Positions 15,992 through 25,635 of a stretch of 64,000 nt of DNA are shown piece after piece. Position numbers and translations under genes: made by a program. Source of the stretch: WLMZ01 sp038227995 (GTDB taxonomy: Bacteria; Actinomycetota; Acidimicrobiia; Acidimicrobiales; Ilumatobacteraceae); the NCBI GenBank assembly GCA_038227995.1, contig JBBRPP010000005.1, positions 62,001-126,000 of the forward strand, given 5' to 3'. The first letter of the stretch is position 1. Every line of letters begins with the position of its first letter. A model generated the notes under the pieces. It searched no databases, was not told the DNA's origin, and saw only the letters and a program-made list of their open reading frames with translations.

Positions 15992-17332
15992 TCAGCCGCC
16001 GTAGCGGCGGAAGATCGTGATCTTGTCCTCACCGATGCGATCGCGCTTTTCGGGGTCGTCGATGCCGAGGCCTTCCGTCGGAGCGAGACACAGGATGCCG
16101 ATCTTGCCCTCGTGCTCGTTGCGGTGGATCTTCAATGACGCGTCGCCGACCTGATCCAGCGGGTACACGGCGGACAGCAACGGCTGGATTCGTCCCTGAT
16201 CGATGAGGCGGTTGGCTTGCCATGCTTCCGCGTAGTTGGCGAAGTGCGACGCGACGAGGCGCTTGAGCTTCATCCAGAAGTGGCGATTGTCGAACTCGAC
16301 CATGTAACCCGATGTAGCCGCGCACGTGACGACCGTGCCGCCGCGCTTGCAGGCGAAGATCGACGCGCCCATCGTCTGCCGGCCGACGTGTTCGAACACG
16401 ATGTCGGGATCGTCGCCCGACAGCGTGCGAATCTGCTTGCCGAACCGACGCCACTCGCTCTCGTCCTGCGTGTGCTCGTCCTGCCAGAACCGGTATGCCT
16501 CGGCCTTGCGATCGATGACCGCCTCGACACCGAGCTCGTTGAGCAGCGCGGCCTTCTGCGGTGAGCTGACGATGCCGATCGGCGTGCCGCCGCCATTCAG
16601 TACGTACTGTGTCGCGTAGCCGCCAATGCCTCCCGTGGCTCCCCAGATCAACACGTTGTCGCCCTGCTTCATCCGTGCCCCGTGCTGGCCGACGAGCATG
16701 CGGTAGCTGGTGCTGTTGCACAGCGCGTTCACCGCTGATTCTTCCCACGTGAGGTGAGTCGGCTTCGGCATCAGCTGATTGGCCTTCACGATCGTGAGCT
16801 CGCCGAGACCGCCGAAGTTGGTCTCGAATCCCCAGATCCGTTGGTTGGCGGCGAGCATCGAGTCATCGTGCGCGGTCGGGTCCTGATCGTCGACGTGATT
16901 GCAGTGGACGGTGACGCGATCGCCCGGCTTCCAGTTGCGGACAGCAGAACCTGTGCGCAGCACGACACCGGCGGCGTCGGAACCGACGATGTGATACGGC
17001 AGTGCATGTCGCGCGCCCCACACGCTCTCGCGGCCGAGCCGATCGAGGAAGCCGAACGTCGGCAGCGGTTCGAAGATGCTCGTCCACACCGTGTTGAAGT
17101 TGATCGAGCTGGCCATCACCGCGACCACTGCTTCGTCGGGGGCGATTTCGGGCAGGGGCACGTCGCCGACGTGCAGACTCTTGCGCGGGTCCTTGTCGGC
17201 CGAGTCCAGCCCTTCGAACATCGCCGTGTCCTCGCGTCTGACGAACGCAGCCCGATACGACTCGGGCAAGGGCAGGCTCTCGAGTTCGCTGCCGGTTGCG
17301 CCGGCGAGGACGGCTTCCAGGATCTTCTGCAT
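15992..17332 (-). CDS. ccr: Crotonyl-CoA carboxylase/reductase
   Basis: 446 residues, the usual Ccr length. NADPH-dependent reductive carboxylation of crotonyl-CoA to (2S)-ethylmalonyl-CoA, the key step of the ethylmalonyl-CoA pathway and a source of extender units. The medium-chain reductase fold is clear, with nucleotide-binding WGATGGIGGYATQY. Ccr-specific stretches include SSINFNTVWTSIFEPLPTF, WGFETNFGGLGE and HFWMKLKRLVASHFANY. The ATG at 17332 is seven bases from a probable -10 box (TAACAT) that overlaps a palindrome (17342-17355), so transcription is likely leaderless and regulator-controlled. The thiolase gene diverges from it. Confidence 0.95.
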   Translation of the reverse strand: MQKILEAVLAGATGSELESLPLPESYRAAFVRREDTAMFEGLDSADKDPRKSLHVGDVPLPEIAPDEAVVAVMASSINFNTVWTSIFEPLPTFGFLDRLGRESVWGARHALPYHIVGSDAAGVVLRTGSAVRNWKPGDRVTVHCNHVDDQDPTAHDDSMLAANQRIWGFETNFGGLGELTIVKANQLMPKPTHLTWEESAVNALCNSTSYRMLVGQHGARMKQGDNVLIWGATGGIGGYATQYVLNGGGTPIGIVSSPQKAALLNELGVEAVIDRKAEAYRFWQDEHTQDESEWRRFGKQIRTLSGDDPDIVFEHVGRQTMGASIFACKRGGTVVTCAATSGYMVEFDNRHFWMKLKRLVASHFANYAEAWQANRLIDQGRIQPLLSAVYPLDQVGDASLKIHRNEHEGKIGILCLAPTEGLGIDDPEKRDRIGEDKITIFRRYGG

Positions 17333-17341
17333 CCGCGTATG

Positions 17342-17355
17342 TTACCGATCGGTAT
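17342..17355. promoter_or_regulatory. Operator-like palindrome at the ccr promoter
   Basis: TTACC-GATC-GGTAT: the central 12 bases TACCGATCGGTA are a perfect palindrome. On the ccr strand its right half runs into GGTAACATA, whose TAACAT is a plausible -10 box. The same site recurs before the mutase (42628) and hbd (46505). Confidence 0.7.
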
Positions 17356-17375
17356 CTTCCCCGGCCCAACCCGGG

Positions 17376-17389
17376 TTACCGGCCGGTAG
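17376..17389. promoter_or_regulatory. Second copy of the palindrome in the ccr/thiolase divergent region
   Basis: TTACC-GGCC-GGTAG, 34 bases from the first copy and about 70 bases before the thiolase start. It may serve the thiolase promoter or act together with the first site. Confidence 0.65.
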
Positions 17390-17456
17390 GTGGTTGTGCG
17401 TACGCTTTCCGAGTGTTCTTCGGCCGCGGGCGCGGCCGACCAGAAAAGGAGTCGCC

Positions 17457-18638
17457 ATGCCAGGTTCGTACATCGTCGCAGGAGCTCGTACGCCGATCGG
17501 GAAGATGAGCGGCGCGCTCGCCGGCTTCAGTGCCGCCGAGCTCGGCGGGATCGCGATCAAGGCCGCGCTCGAGCGAGCGGGCCTGGCGCCGGACGAGGTC
17601 GAGTACGTCCTGATGGGCCAGGTCCTGATGGCGGGCCAAGGGCAGGTGCCCGCTCGACAGGCTGCGGTCAAAGCCGGTATCCCGATGAGTGTGCCTGCGA
17701 TCAACATCAACAAGGTCTGCCTGTCAGGGCTCAACACCATCTATCTCGCCGATCAGATGATCGCTGCAGGCGACGCCGACATCGTGGTCGCTGGCGGTAT
17801 GGAGAGCATGACGAACGCTCCCTACATCGCTGCCGGCGCTCGTGGTGGTTTCCGGTACGGCAACACCGAGCTGGCTGATGCGATCATCAAGGACGGTCTG
17901 TGGTGCGCGTTCGACGCATGCCTGATGGGTCTCGGCACGGATCGCTACACCGCGGGCACGATCAGTCGCGACCAGCAGGACGAGTTCGCGATGAAGAGCA
18001 ACGTGCGCGCCGCTGACGCCATTGCGGCCGGTCGCTTCACCGACGAGATCGTCACCGTCTCGATCCCGCAGCGCAAGGGTGATCCGGTGCTCGTCAGCAA
18101 CGACGAAGGCGTGCGCGCCAATACGACGATGGATTCCCTCGGCGGGCTCAAGCCGGCGTTCGACAAGGACGGCACGATCACGGCTGCGAACGCATCACAG
18201 ATCAGTGACGGCGGTTCGGCCGTCATCGTCATGTCCGAGAAAGCGGTCGAGGCCCACGGTGTGAAGCCGCTCGGACAGGTGATCAGCTACGGCATGGTGG
18301 CCGGACCGGACAACGCGTCGCTGCTGCACCAGCCGAGTCGGGCGATCATGCGTGCGCTCGAGAAGGCCGACATGAAGGTCGGCGACGTCGACCTGTTCGA
18401 GCTGAACGAGGCATTCGCGGCCGTCGGCATCGCGTCGATGGCCGAGCTCGGCATCACCGATGAGATCACCAACGTCAACGGTGGCGCGATCGCACTGGGC
18501 CACCCGATCGGCATGAGCGGCAATCGTCTGGCCCTGACGATCCTGCACGAGCTCGCCCGTCGCGGCGGTGGCGTCGGCGCGGTGGCCTTGTGCGGCGGAG
18601 GCGGTCAGGGTGACGCGATGCTGGTTCGCACCGTCTGA
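17457..18638 (+). CDS. Acetyl-CoA C-acetyltransferase (thiolase)
   Basis: 393 residues from an ATG with AAAAGGA seven bases upstream. It condenses two acetyl-CoA to acetoacetyl-CoA or runs the reverse reaction. The active-site nucleophile is the Cys of NKVCLSGLNTI. The C-terminal thiolase motifs are ELNEAFAAVGIA, NVNGGAIALGHPIGMSG (His) and ALCGGGGQGDA (Cys replaced by CGGG in its usual place). It diverges from ccr across two shared palindromes. In the ethylmalonyl-CoA pathway it supplies the acetoacetyl-CoA that Hbd (45632) reduces. Confidence 0.95.
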   Translation: MPGSYIVAGARTPIGKMSGALAGFSAAELGGIAIKAALERAGLAPDEVEYVLMGQVLMAGQGQVPARQAAVKAGIPMSVPAININKVCLSGLNTIYLADQMIAAGDADIVVAGGMESMTNAPYIAAGARGGFRYGNTELADAIIKDGLWCAFDACLMGLGTDRYTAGTISRDQQDEFAMKSNVRAADAIAAGRFTDEIVTVSIPQRKGDPVLVSNDEGVRANTTMDSLGGLKPAFDKDGTITAANASQISDGGSAVIVMSEKAVEAHGVKPLGQVISYGMVAGPDNASLLHQPSRAIMRALEKADMKVGDVDLFELNEAFAAVGIASMAELGITDEITNVNGGAIALGHPIGMSGNRLALTILHELARRGGGVGAVALCGGGGQGDAMLVRTV

Positions 18639-18713
18639 CCTGCGAAGACGGCCGTTCGGCGGACAGCCGTGGAATTACATCGCTGATATATGTCGAATTC
18701 ATGACGAAATGTC

Positions 18714-18742
18714 TTGACATCTCGGTCGAGATTTCGTAATGT
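18714..18742 (+). promoter_or_regulatory. Strong sigma-70-type promoter in the thiolase/recR intergenic region
   Basis: TTGACA at 18714-18719 and TAATGT at 18737-18742 with an ideal 17-base spacer, in an unusually AT-rich stretch. It points away from the thiolase end toward two hairpins and no reading frame. Confidence 0.75.
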
Positions 18743-18748
18743 AACTGC

Positions 18749-18873
18749 AACAACTGATCGCCATTGTCGCTGGCTCCTACCGGCAGCAATGAGCAAAACA
18801 ATCTGAGGTACCGCCTTTGCAGCTGGCCCGTCCGCCCGCTACCAGCTACAGGGGCGGTACCTCAGCACTTTTT
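18749..18873 (+). ncRNA. Candidate small RNA with two hairpins
   Basis: About 125 nt between the promoter at 18714 and a T run ending at 18873. Hairpin 1 (18763-18790) pairs ATTG.CGCTGG with CCGG.AGCAAT around the loop CTCCTA. Hairpin 2 (18803-18865) has a perfect 13-bp outer stem, an inner stem GCTGG/CCAGC and a C-rich loop (CCCGTCCGCCCG). There is no start codon with a ribosome site. The paired C-rich loops recall the layout of actinobacterial 6C RNA, but identity is not established. Both flanking genes end here (thiolase and recR converge), so it is not a leader of either. Confidence 0.6.
18803..18873 (+). terminator. Hairpin terminator, possibly bidirectional
   Basis: CTGAGGTACCGCC (18803-18815) pairs perfectly with GGCGGTACCTCAG (18853-18865) and is followed by CACTTTTT. 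On the other strand the same stem is followed by ATTGTTTTG, so it can also end the dnaX-recR transcript. Confidence 0.7.
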
Positions 18874-18966
18874 CCGGTGAGATCAACCGCGGATCCGATT
18901 GTTACGGAGTCGTGACGTATTCGTCGCCCGAAGCAGCCGGAGCAGCCGAAGAATCCGGCGCAGAGT

Positions 18967-19575
<609 letters not shown>

Positions 19576-19576
19576 G

Positions 19577-21493
19577 TCAGCGCGGCTCGTCGATGACCAT
19601 CGAGCCGGGGAACGCTTCGGTCAGCCGGTCGAGCGGCGTCTTCACGGATTCGGGCGGCGCATCGACGAGGTCGTCCATGTCGATGTCCTCATCTGCATCC
19701 GGTCCCGGCGACGATGCGGCCGCTGGAGCGCCGGAAGCGCCGGGCGAGTTGCTGCCGGACGGGCGCAGCGGGACGACCGGCGCGAGGTTGCCATCGGACG
19801 ACGCCGGGTCGTCACCGCGAGAGGCGTCGACCACGAGTTTGACCGTCACCGGGTGACCGACATGGCGGGCGATCGCAGCCTCGACCTCGGGCTTGTACTG
19901 CTCGCAGCGCGTGCGATGCGTCTCGTTCGGTAGCCCGAAGCTGAGCGTGTCGCCATGGACATCGACGAAGTGGCCGGCCGAGAACAACGCCCGCGCCATG
20001 GGCTTCAACGTCGACAGGACCGCCGACTGCCAGTTGGTGACGACATCGGTGACGACAGCGCGCGAGTTGCCGGTCTGGCTGGGCGGGCTGGTCGGCGGCG
20101 ACGACGCAGCGGGAGCGGCGGCTGCGGGAGTGATCACGGGTTGCGGCGACGGCGGCGGTGCGGTGGCAGGAGCGGTTGAGTTCACCGTCGGCGTGTCGGC
20201 GTATGGACCGGGTGTCGTGACAGAGGTGACCGATGTTGCAGCTGCAGCTGCAGCAGGCGCCGGTGACGTCCCGGTCGTTTCGGACGGCGCTGGGACGTCG
20301 CGACGGACGCGTCCGCCGAGTGCGGCTCGTCCGGTGGCCGGGTCGACGGGTGCCGGCCGAGCCGCGGGCGCCGCAGCAGTCGCCGCTGGTCCGGCCGCCG
20401 CTGATTTCTCGAGCCGTTCGATGCGGGCCAACAGTGCACTGAGATCGGCGCCCGCCGCGTCATGGGTGAGTTGCACGAGCGCGACATCGAGCAGCAAACG
20501 CGGGTCTGGAGCGTGCCGCATCTCGACCAACATCTCGCCGAGGCGCTCCATCGAGCGGACGATCGCGGCCGCGCCGAGCCGCTGCGCCTGGTCCGCGACG
20601 CGCCCTGCCTGCTGATCGGGGAGCTGCACGAGTTCGGGCGCCATCAGTGAGAGGAAGCAGTCGCGCAGATGCCGCACGAGGTCCTGAGCGAGCACGCGTG
20701 GGTCGCGCCCCTGCTGAACGCAGTACGCGAGCGCAGCGAGTGCCTGACCCGGGTCACGGGCGATGAACGCCTCGATGAACTCGTCGTACGACATCGTGTC
20801 GGGTGCTTCGCCACCTGACGCGGCGACGAGTTCGAGCGCTGACAGGGTGTCGCGGGCCGAGCCGCCGCCCTGAGCGAGAACCGCTTGAAAAGCGTCTTCG
20901 GACACGACCAGCCCGGCATCGGCGGCGACCCAGCGGATGTGTGCTTCGAGTTCGTCCATCGGCAGGAGATGGAATTCGAGGTGCTGGACCCTGGAGCGGA
21001 TGGTGCTGCTGACCTTCTGCGGATCGGTGGTGGCGAGCACGAAGACGACGTGCGGCGGCGGTTCTTCCAAGGTCTTCAGCAGCGCAGCTTCGGCACCTTT
21101 GGAGAGCATGTGCACTTCGTCGAGGATGTAGACCTTGTGCCGACCCGGGGTACCGAGCGACGCCTTCTCGATCAGATCGCGCATCGCTTCGACACCGTTG
21201 TTGCTGGCGGCGTCGAGTTCGTGGACGTCGTAGCTGGTGCCGGCCTCGACCGACAGGCACGAAGCACACTCACAGCACGGCTCGCCATCGATCGCGTTCG
21301 TGCAGTTGAGGACCTTGGCGAGGATGCGCGCCGACGTCGTCTTGCCCGTGCCACGCGGGCCGCTGAACAGGTAGCCCTGACCTTCGCGCTGGTTGATGAT
21401 CGCGTTGCGGAGACCACGCACGACATGGTCCTGCCCCCGGATCTCGCTGAATCGGCGGGGTCGATAGCGGCGGTAGAGCGACTGGGTGGCCAT
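19577..21493 (-). CDS. dnaX: DNA polymerase III gamma/tau subunit
   Basis: 638 residues. Clamp-loader AAA+ ATPase: Walker A GPRGTGKT at 45-52, zinc ligands C64, C73, C76 and C79, DEXX box DEVHMLSKGAEAALLKTLEEPP (key residues DEVH) and SRC-like arginine motif near RSRVQHLEFH. Domain III follows, then a long Pro/Ala/Thr-rich linker (about 350-480) and a tau-like C-terminal domain (NWQSAVLSTLKPMARALFS). No obvious frameshift slippery site was noticed. recR follows immediately. Confidence 0.97.
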   Translation of the reverse strand: MATQSLYRRYRPRRFSEIRGQDHVVRGLRNAIINQREGQGYLFSGPRGTGKTTSARILAKVLNCTNAIDGEPCCECASCLSVEAGTSYDVHELDAASNNGVEAMRDLIEKASLGTPGRHKVYILDEVHMLSKGAEAALLKTLEEPPPHVVFVLATTDPQKVSSTIRSRVQHLEFHLLPMDELEAHIRWVAADAGLVVSEDAFQAVLAQGGGSARDTLSALELVAASGGEAPDTMSYDEFIEAFIARDPGQALAALAYCVQQGRDPRVLAQDLVRHLRDCFLSLMAPELVQLPDQQAGRVADQAQRLGAAAIVRSMERLGEMLVEMRHAPDPRLLLDVALVQLTHDAAGADLSALLARIERLEKSAAAGPAATAAAPAARPAPVDPATGRAALGGRVRRDVPAPSETTGTSPAPAAAAAATSVTSVTTPGPYADTPTVNSTAPATAPPPSPQPVITPAAAAPAASSPPTSPPSQTGNSRAVVTDVVTNWQSAVLSTLKPMARALFSAGHFVDVHGDTLSFGLPNETHRTRCEQYKPEVEAAIARHVGHPVTVKLVVDASRGDDPASSDGNLAPVVPLRPSGSNSPGASGAPAAASSPGPDADEDIDMDDLVDAPPESVKTPLDRLTEAFPGSMVIDEPR

Positions 21494-21659
21494 TGCTGTC
21501 GAGCCTACCGACAGGGTGTGACGGGGAAGGAACGGTCGACGTCGCTTCGATCGGGAAGTCGGTCCGGCCGTCGATCCACCCGCTCTCGGTCAATTTTCAT
21601 ATGATGTGCGAACGTCGTGAACCCAGCGCGGCGACCATCGAAGCGGGAGAAGCCGACGG

Positions 21660-22730
21660 ATGAAGCGCAATCAACTGATCACCGGATCGATGGCCGTGAT
21701 TGCCTTGACGTTGAGCGCGTGCGGCAGCAGCGGGCCCAAGACGTTGTCCGAGGACGACTTCGTTGCACAGTTGAACGCCATTTGCCGCACGGCCAACACG
21801 GCGCTCGGCGATCTGGACACGAACTCGAAGTCGTACGTGAGCGACATCGTCGACATCTTGTCCACTGGCTCCGACAGCCTGGCCAAGCTGACCCCGCCGA
21901 AGACGTTGAAGACCGACTACGCCGACTTTCAGGACAACATCGCTTCGCAGTTGACGCAGGCGCAGAAGTTGGAGAAGGCCGTCAAGGCCGACGACAAGGC
22001 AGCGGCGCAGGCGGCGTCGGACAAGGTCGCCAAGCTGGCGACCGCGGCCGACAAGCTCGCCACGTCGATGGGCGCCTCGCGGTGCGTCGGCGTCGGTGGC
22101 GACGGAACCGACGGCACGGCCAGCACCGACAGCCCCACCACCGATTCAGCGGCGCCAGAGACGACGGTCGCGGTCACGACGCCACGCACGACGATCGCGG
22201 TCACGACCACGACTGATGGCGGATCGGTTGCGACACCACTTCCGATCGACACATCGGGCGTCGTGACGAGCCAGCCCTCGAACGGCACGGCACTCGAGGC
22301 TTCAGACCACTGGACCGCGCCGACCGGATACACGTGGGCGCCTGCCGGCACGGTCGGTGGCGCAAGCACGCCGAGCAGCGATCCCGTGCTCGGGCCGATC
22401 CTGAAGGCGTACTACAGCGGTGCCTTGGTGACGAAGGACGGTACCGACATCGGCATCTACATCACCCAGCTCACGCAGGACACCGACTGGACCCCTGCCC
22501 AGCTCGCGGCGTACGACGCGTTCGAGTCGTTGACCGGCGCCGCGGACTCCAAGACACCCGGTGGTATCCCCGTCAAGGTCATCAACAACGTCGACGCCGG
22601 CGAAGGTCTCAGCCTCGACGTCGCTGACTTCGTCGTTCCTGGCGCCGGCATCCTCGTGGTCGCACCGAGCGGAACGAATCTTCTCGGATTGATCGACGCC
22701 TTCTACACAGCCAACACCATGGCCGGCTGA
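21660..22730 (+). CDS. Secreted lipoprotein, first of a tandem pair
   Basis: 356 residues. Signal peptide with lipobox LSAC (Cys at about 21) anchors it to the outer face of the membrane. A helical domain with two Cys (about 25-145, AICRTANTALGDL to SRCVGVG) is followed by a Thr/Ser/Ala linker. The C-terminal domain of about 120 residues (YTWAPAGTVGG to the end) reads like a ligand- or surface-binding module, but no family is recognised. Its neighbour at 22734 has the same architecture, three bases away. GGGAGAAG lies upstream of the ATG. Confidence 0.75.
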   Translation: MKRNQLITGSMAVIALTLSACGSSGPKTLSEDDFVAQLNAICRTANTALGDLDTNSKSYVSDIVDILSTGSDSLAKLTPPKTLKTDYADFQDNIASQLTQAQKLEKAVKADDKAAAQAASDKVAKLATAADKLATSMGASRCVGVGGDGTDGTASTDSPTTDSAAPETTVAVTTPRTTIAVTTTTDGGSVATPLPIDTSGVVTSQPSNGTALEASDHWTAPTGYTWAPAGTVGGASTPSSDPVLGPILKAYYSGALVTKDGTDIGIYITQLTQDTDWTPAQLAAYDAFESLTGAADSKTPGGIPVKVINNVDAGEGLSLDVADFVVPGAGILVVAPSGTNLLGLIDAFYTANTMAG

Positions 22731-22733
22731 CCG

Positions 22734-23735
22734 ATGAGGCGGTTGATCGTCGGTGTCGTGACGGCGGCGATGTTCGCGGGTTGCAGCAGCAGCGCCAGCA
22801 CGTCGTCGAGCCCCGAGGATCTGTTCTTGGATTCGGTCGAAGCGGTGTGCCGCACCTCGCATGCCCAGATCCTCAAGCTCACCGTGACCGACGCGAAGTC
22901 GGTCAGAAGTCTCGGCGACATCCTGAGCACAGCGGATGACCAGCTCGGCGCGCTGACACCCCCTGCGTCGTTGAAGGCGGGCTTCGACAACTTCGTGTCG
23001 AACCTCGACGATCAGACCTCGGCGATCAACAAGCTGTCGGTGGCCGTCACCGCCAACGACTCCGCGGGCGTGAAGACTGCCACGGACACGATCACCAAGC
23101 TGGCCACGAAGGGCGACGATCTCGCCGATGGCATCAACGCGATCAAATGCATCGGCCTCACGCCCGCCGATGCGATGGCCCCGCCGGCGACGAGCGGCAC
23201 CGGCGTGCCCTCCAGCGATGTGCCGTCCACGCTCGCCCCAACGACAACTGCCCCAACGACTGCGCCGGACACGACCGTGCCGGTGACGCCAACCGCGACC
23301 ACACTGCCGGTGGAGTTGTCGATCAGTGCCCCGCCGCCAGCCGGGTACACGTGGGTGTCCGAGACCCTCACCGACGCGTCGGGGTTGTACGCGAAAACGC
23401 ACCTCGGCCCGCTGGTGTCCTTCTATGCAGGTGGACGCGTGAAGTCCGATGCCGATGGGACATTTGCAAGCATCTTCCTGATCAAGGTCTCCAAGGACTG
23501 GTCCGTCGAGCCCGAGGCGCTGAAGGAATATCTGTTCTGGGAGCGCGTCGACGGCGGCACCGCCGAGGACACGCCAAGTGGTATCCCGGTGACGAAGAAG
23601 GTCGGCGCGGCGAAGGACACCGATTGCGTGACGTTCGCGGGCGGGGCTTCCGGCATCTCCGTGTGCTCGGTGACCGGTGCCGATGTCGAGTCGATCCTCG
23701 ACAAGTTCGTCGACGCCCAGAAACCCGGCGGCTGA
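22734..23735 (+). CDS. Secreted lipoprotein, second of a tandem pair
   Basis: 333 residues with lipobox FAGC. It is paralogous to the preceding protein: AVCRTSHAQILKL, SLGDILSTADDQLGALTPP, LSVAVTANDSAGVKTA and INAIKCIGL line up with the same blocks in the first copy. A Thr/Pro linker leads to a C-terminal domain beginning PPPAGYTWVSETLTDASG. The two genes are three bases apart and must be co-transcribed. Function unknown; both belong at the cell surface. Confidence 0.75.
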   Translation: MRRLIVGVVTAAMFAGCSSSASTSSSPEDLFLDSVEAVCRTSHAQILKLTVTDAKSVRSLGDILSTADDQLGALTPPASLKAGFDNFVSNLDDQTSAINKLSVAVTANDSAGVKTATDTITKLATKGDDLADGINAIKCIGLTPADAMAPPATSGTGVPSSDVPSTLAPTTTAPTTAPDTTVPVTPTATTLPVELSISAPPPAGYTWVSETLTDASGLYAKTHLGPLVSFYAGGRVKSDADGTFASIFLIKVSKDWSVEPEALKEYLFWERVDGGTAEDTPSGIPVTKKVGAAKDTDCVTFAGGASGISVCSVTGADVESILDKFVDAQKPGG

Positions 23736-23793
23736 TTCTCCGAGCGCGTTACCCGATGTGGCTCCCGCCCACTGGCTACGGTTATAGCATCTC

Positions 23794-25629
23794 ATGAAAC
23801 GCGGCCTCTGCATTCTTCGCCCGCGCCGGCTGCTCGCCGTCGCCGGCTGTGTCGCGATCGGGTTGCTCGTTGCGTCCCCTGCGGATGTGCACGCCGATTC
23901 CGTGAACCAGGTCGCTTCCACGCCGGCCGACGGTGCTTCGGTACCGACCTCGCCGGCGGCCGTGTCGGTCACGTTCGATCAACCGATCGGCTCGGCGCTC
24001 TCGGTGATCGTCGCCTGCAACGGCAACCAGGAGGCGGTGCCCGCTGCGGCCGTCGGTGCCGATGGCAAGAGTCTCGTGATCAACACCGCGGCTGCGCCAT
24101 TGCCCAAGGGCAGTTGCACGGTCGACTGGATCGTGCAGGGCACGACCGCCCCCGGCACGAGCCAGGGTCATTTCTCGTTTCGCGTCCTGGCCGACACGGT
24201 GGCAACGCAAGCGGCCAGCCCCGGGGCGGCCAAGAGCTCGGCCGCGGCAGCTGCTGGTACCGGCTCGGCGGCGGCCGGGACCTCGACCGACAAGGCACCG
24301 AACGTGGGCGGACCGTTGGGCCTGGCGCGTCTGCTCTCGACGCTGATGATCGCGACGCTGTTCGGCGGCCTGGTCCTCATCACCGTCGCATGGCCGGAAG
24401 GCGTCGAATACATCCTGACGATCCGCTTCCTGCGCTACGCCTGGATCATCGGCGTCGCGAGCACGGTGTTGATGGTGATCTGCCTCACGGCGCAGGCCAA
24501 GGGTCAGAGCTTCACCGCTTCGCTCAGTCCGACCGGATGGCTGGACCTGAAGGACAGCCGCCCAGCCGGCCTTGCGGTGCTGGCCCGTCTCGGCCTGGTT
24601 GTCGCAGCCGGTTGGGTGGCGGTGCGACCCGAACGCGTCATCGATCCGGCCACGCAACTGCCGGCGCTCGGCATCACCGGGCTCGCCGTGGCAACGATGG
24701 GTTTCACCCGTTCCGGGGGCTCGCTGGAACTGCTCGGCTATGTCGCCGGCGTCGGCCATGCACTCGCGGTCGCTGTCTGGCTCGGTGGTCTCGTGCTCCT
24801 CGCACGTGTGGTTCTGGCCGGGCCGGGAGAAGACGATCTCGTACACGCGGTCCGCGGCTTCAGCCGGCTTGCGACACCGTCACTGGTGATCATCTTCGTC
24901 ACGGGCGTGATCGAACTGCGCCGGCTCGATGCCGGCCATCTCACCGACTCGACGCACGGCAGGATCCTGGTGTTCAAGGTGCTGGTGTTCGCGGTCACGA
25001 TCTTCATCGGGGTCGCGACGCGGCAGTTCGTCAAGTCACGGCTGGCGCGAGCCGAGGTCATGACGGCTCCGCTTGCGGGTCGCCTTCGACGCGCCGTCGG
25101 CACGGAGGCGTTGTTCGGTGTCGTCATCCTGGCGCTGACGTCGTGGATGCTGGCGACCGTGCCCGGCAACCTCCACGCCAGCGCACGGTCGTCCGATGAT
25201 TTCGCCTACCAGATCCGGCTGCGAGATCCCGACGGCAACTTCAACGTGAAGCTGTCGATCAATCCGGCCAAGGTCGGTACGAACGAGTTGCTGTTCGAGG
25301 TCACCAAACCGGTCAAGGGCATCGTGTCGATCCAGATCACGTTCACGCCCCCCGTCCACACGAGCGCACATCCCGTCGTCATGACCATCACCAACCTGCC
25401 CGGGATCGGTGGTGCCTACCTCGAGCGATCGATCGGCATCCCCCTCGGTGCTGGCGGGGCGTGGAACGTCACGGTGCAGATCGACGCCGGTGTGGGAACG
25501 CTCAAACAATCCACCGTCATGAACGTGAAATCGAGTGGAACCGAGCCGGTTCCCGTCGTGCCCGACGTGACGCAGCCCCCGGTCACGTCACCGCCCACAT
25601 CCTCGACGTCGACCACGATCGCCGGCTGA
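23794..25629 (+). CDS. CopC-CopD-YtkA-like copper-related fusion protein
   Basis: 611 residues. After a signal peptide (about 1-35), a CopC-like beta domain covers 36-131 (VASTPADGASVPTSPAAVSV, GHFSFRVL). An Ala-rich linker leads to a CopD membrane domain with about eight spans (175-455), including GHALAVAVWLGGL at 321-333. A final extracytoplasmic domain (about 470-575) resembles YtkA/FixH. Such fusions handle copper at the cell surface or import it. The usual mature N-terminal His of CopC is not clearly placed (VHADSVNQ), so metal binding by the first domain may be altered. A -10-like TATAGC lies just before the ATG. Confidence 0.82.
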   Translation: MKRGLCILRPRRLLAVAGCVAIGLLVASPADVHADSVNQVASTPADGASVPTSPAAVSVTFDQPIGSALSVIVACNGNQEAVPAAAVGADGKSLVINTAAAPLPKGSCTVDWIVQGTTAPGTSQGHFSFRVLADTVATQAASPGAAKSSAAAAAGTGSAAAGTSTDKAPNVGGPLGLARLLSTLMIATLFGGLVLITVAWPEGVEYILTIRFLRYAWIIGVASTVLMVICLTAQAKGQSFTASLSPTGWLDLKDSRPAGLAVLARLGLVVAAGWVAVRPERVIDPATQLPALGITGLAVATMGFTRSGGSLELLGYVAGVGHALAVAVWLGGLVLLARVVLAGPGEDDLVHAVRGFSRLATPSLVIIFVTGVIELRRLDAGHLTDSTHGRILVFKVLVFAVTIFIGVATRQFVKSRLARAEVMTAPLAGRLRRAVGTEALFGVVILALTSWMLATVPGNLHASARSSDDFAYQIRLRDPDGNFNVKLSINPAKVGTNELLFEVTKPVKGIVSIQITFTPPVHTSAHPVVMTITNLPGIGGAYLERSIGIPLGAGGAWNVTVQIDAGVGTLKQSTVMNVKSSGTEPVPVVPDVTQPPVTSPPTSSTSTTIAG

Positions 25630-25635
25630 CCCGAC

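Noticed and set aside
18803..18865. The intergenic hairpin as the SRP RNA near recR-dnaX
   Set aside because: It lacks the conserved AGG/AGCAG loop context, which is found instead at 1448-1474.
22302..23972. 556-codon minus-strand open frame
   Set aside because: Opposite to two clear lipoproteins; composition typical of an antisense shadow.
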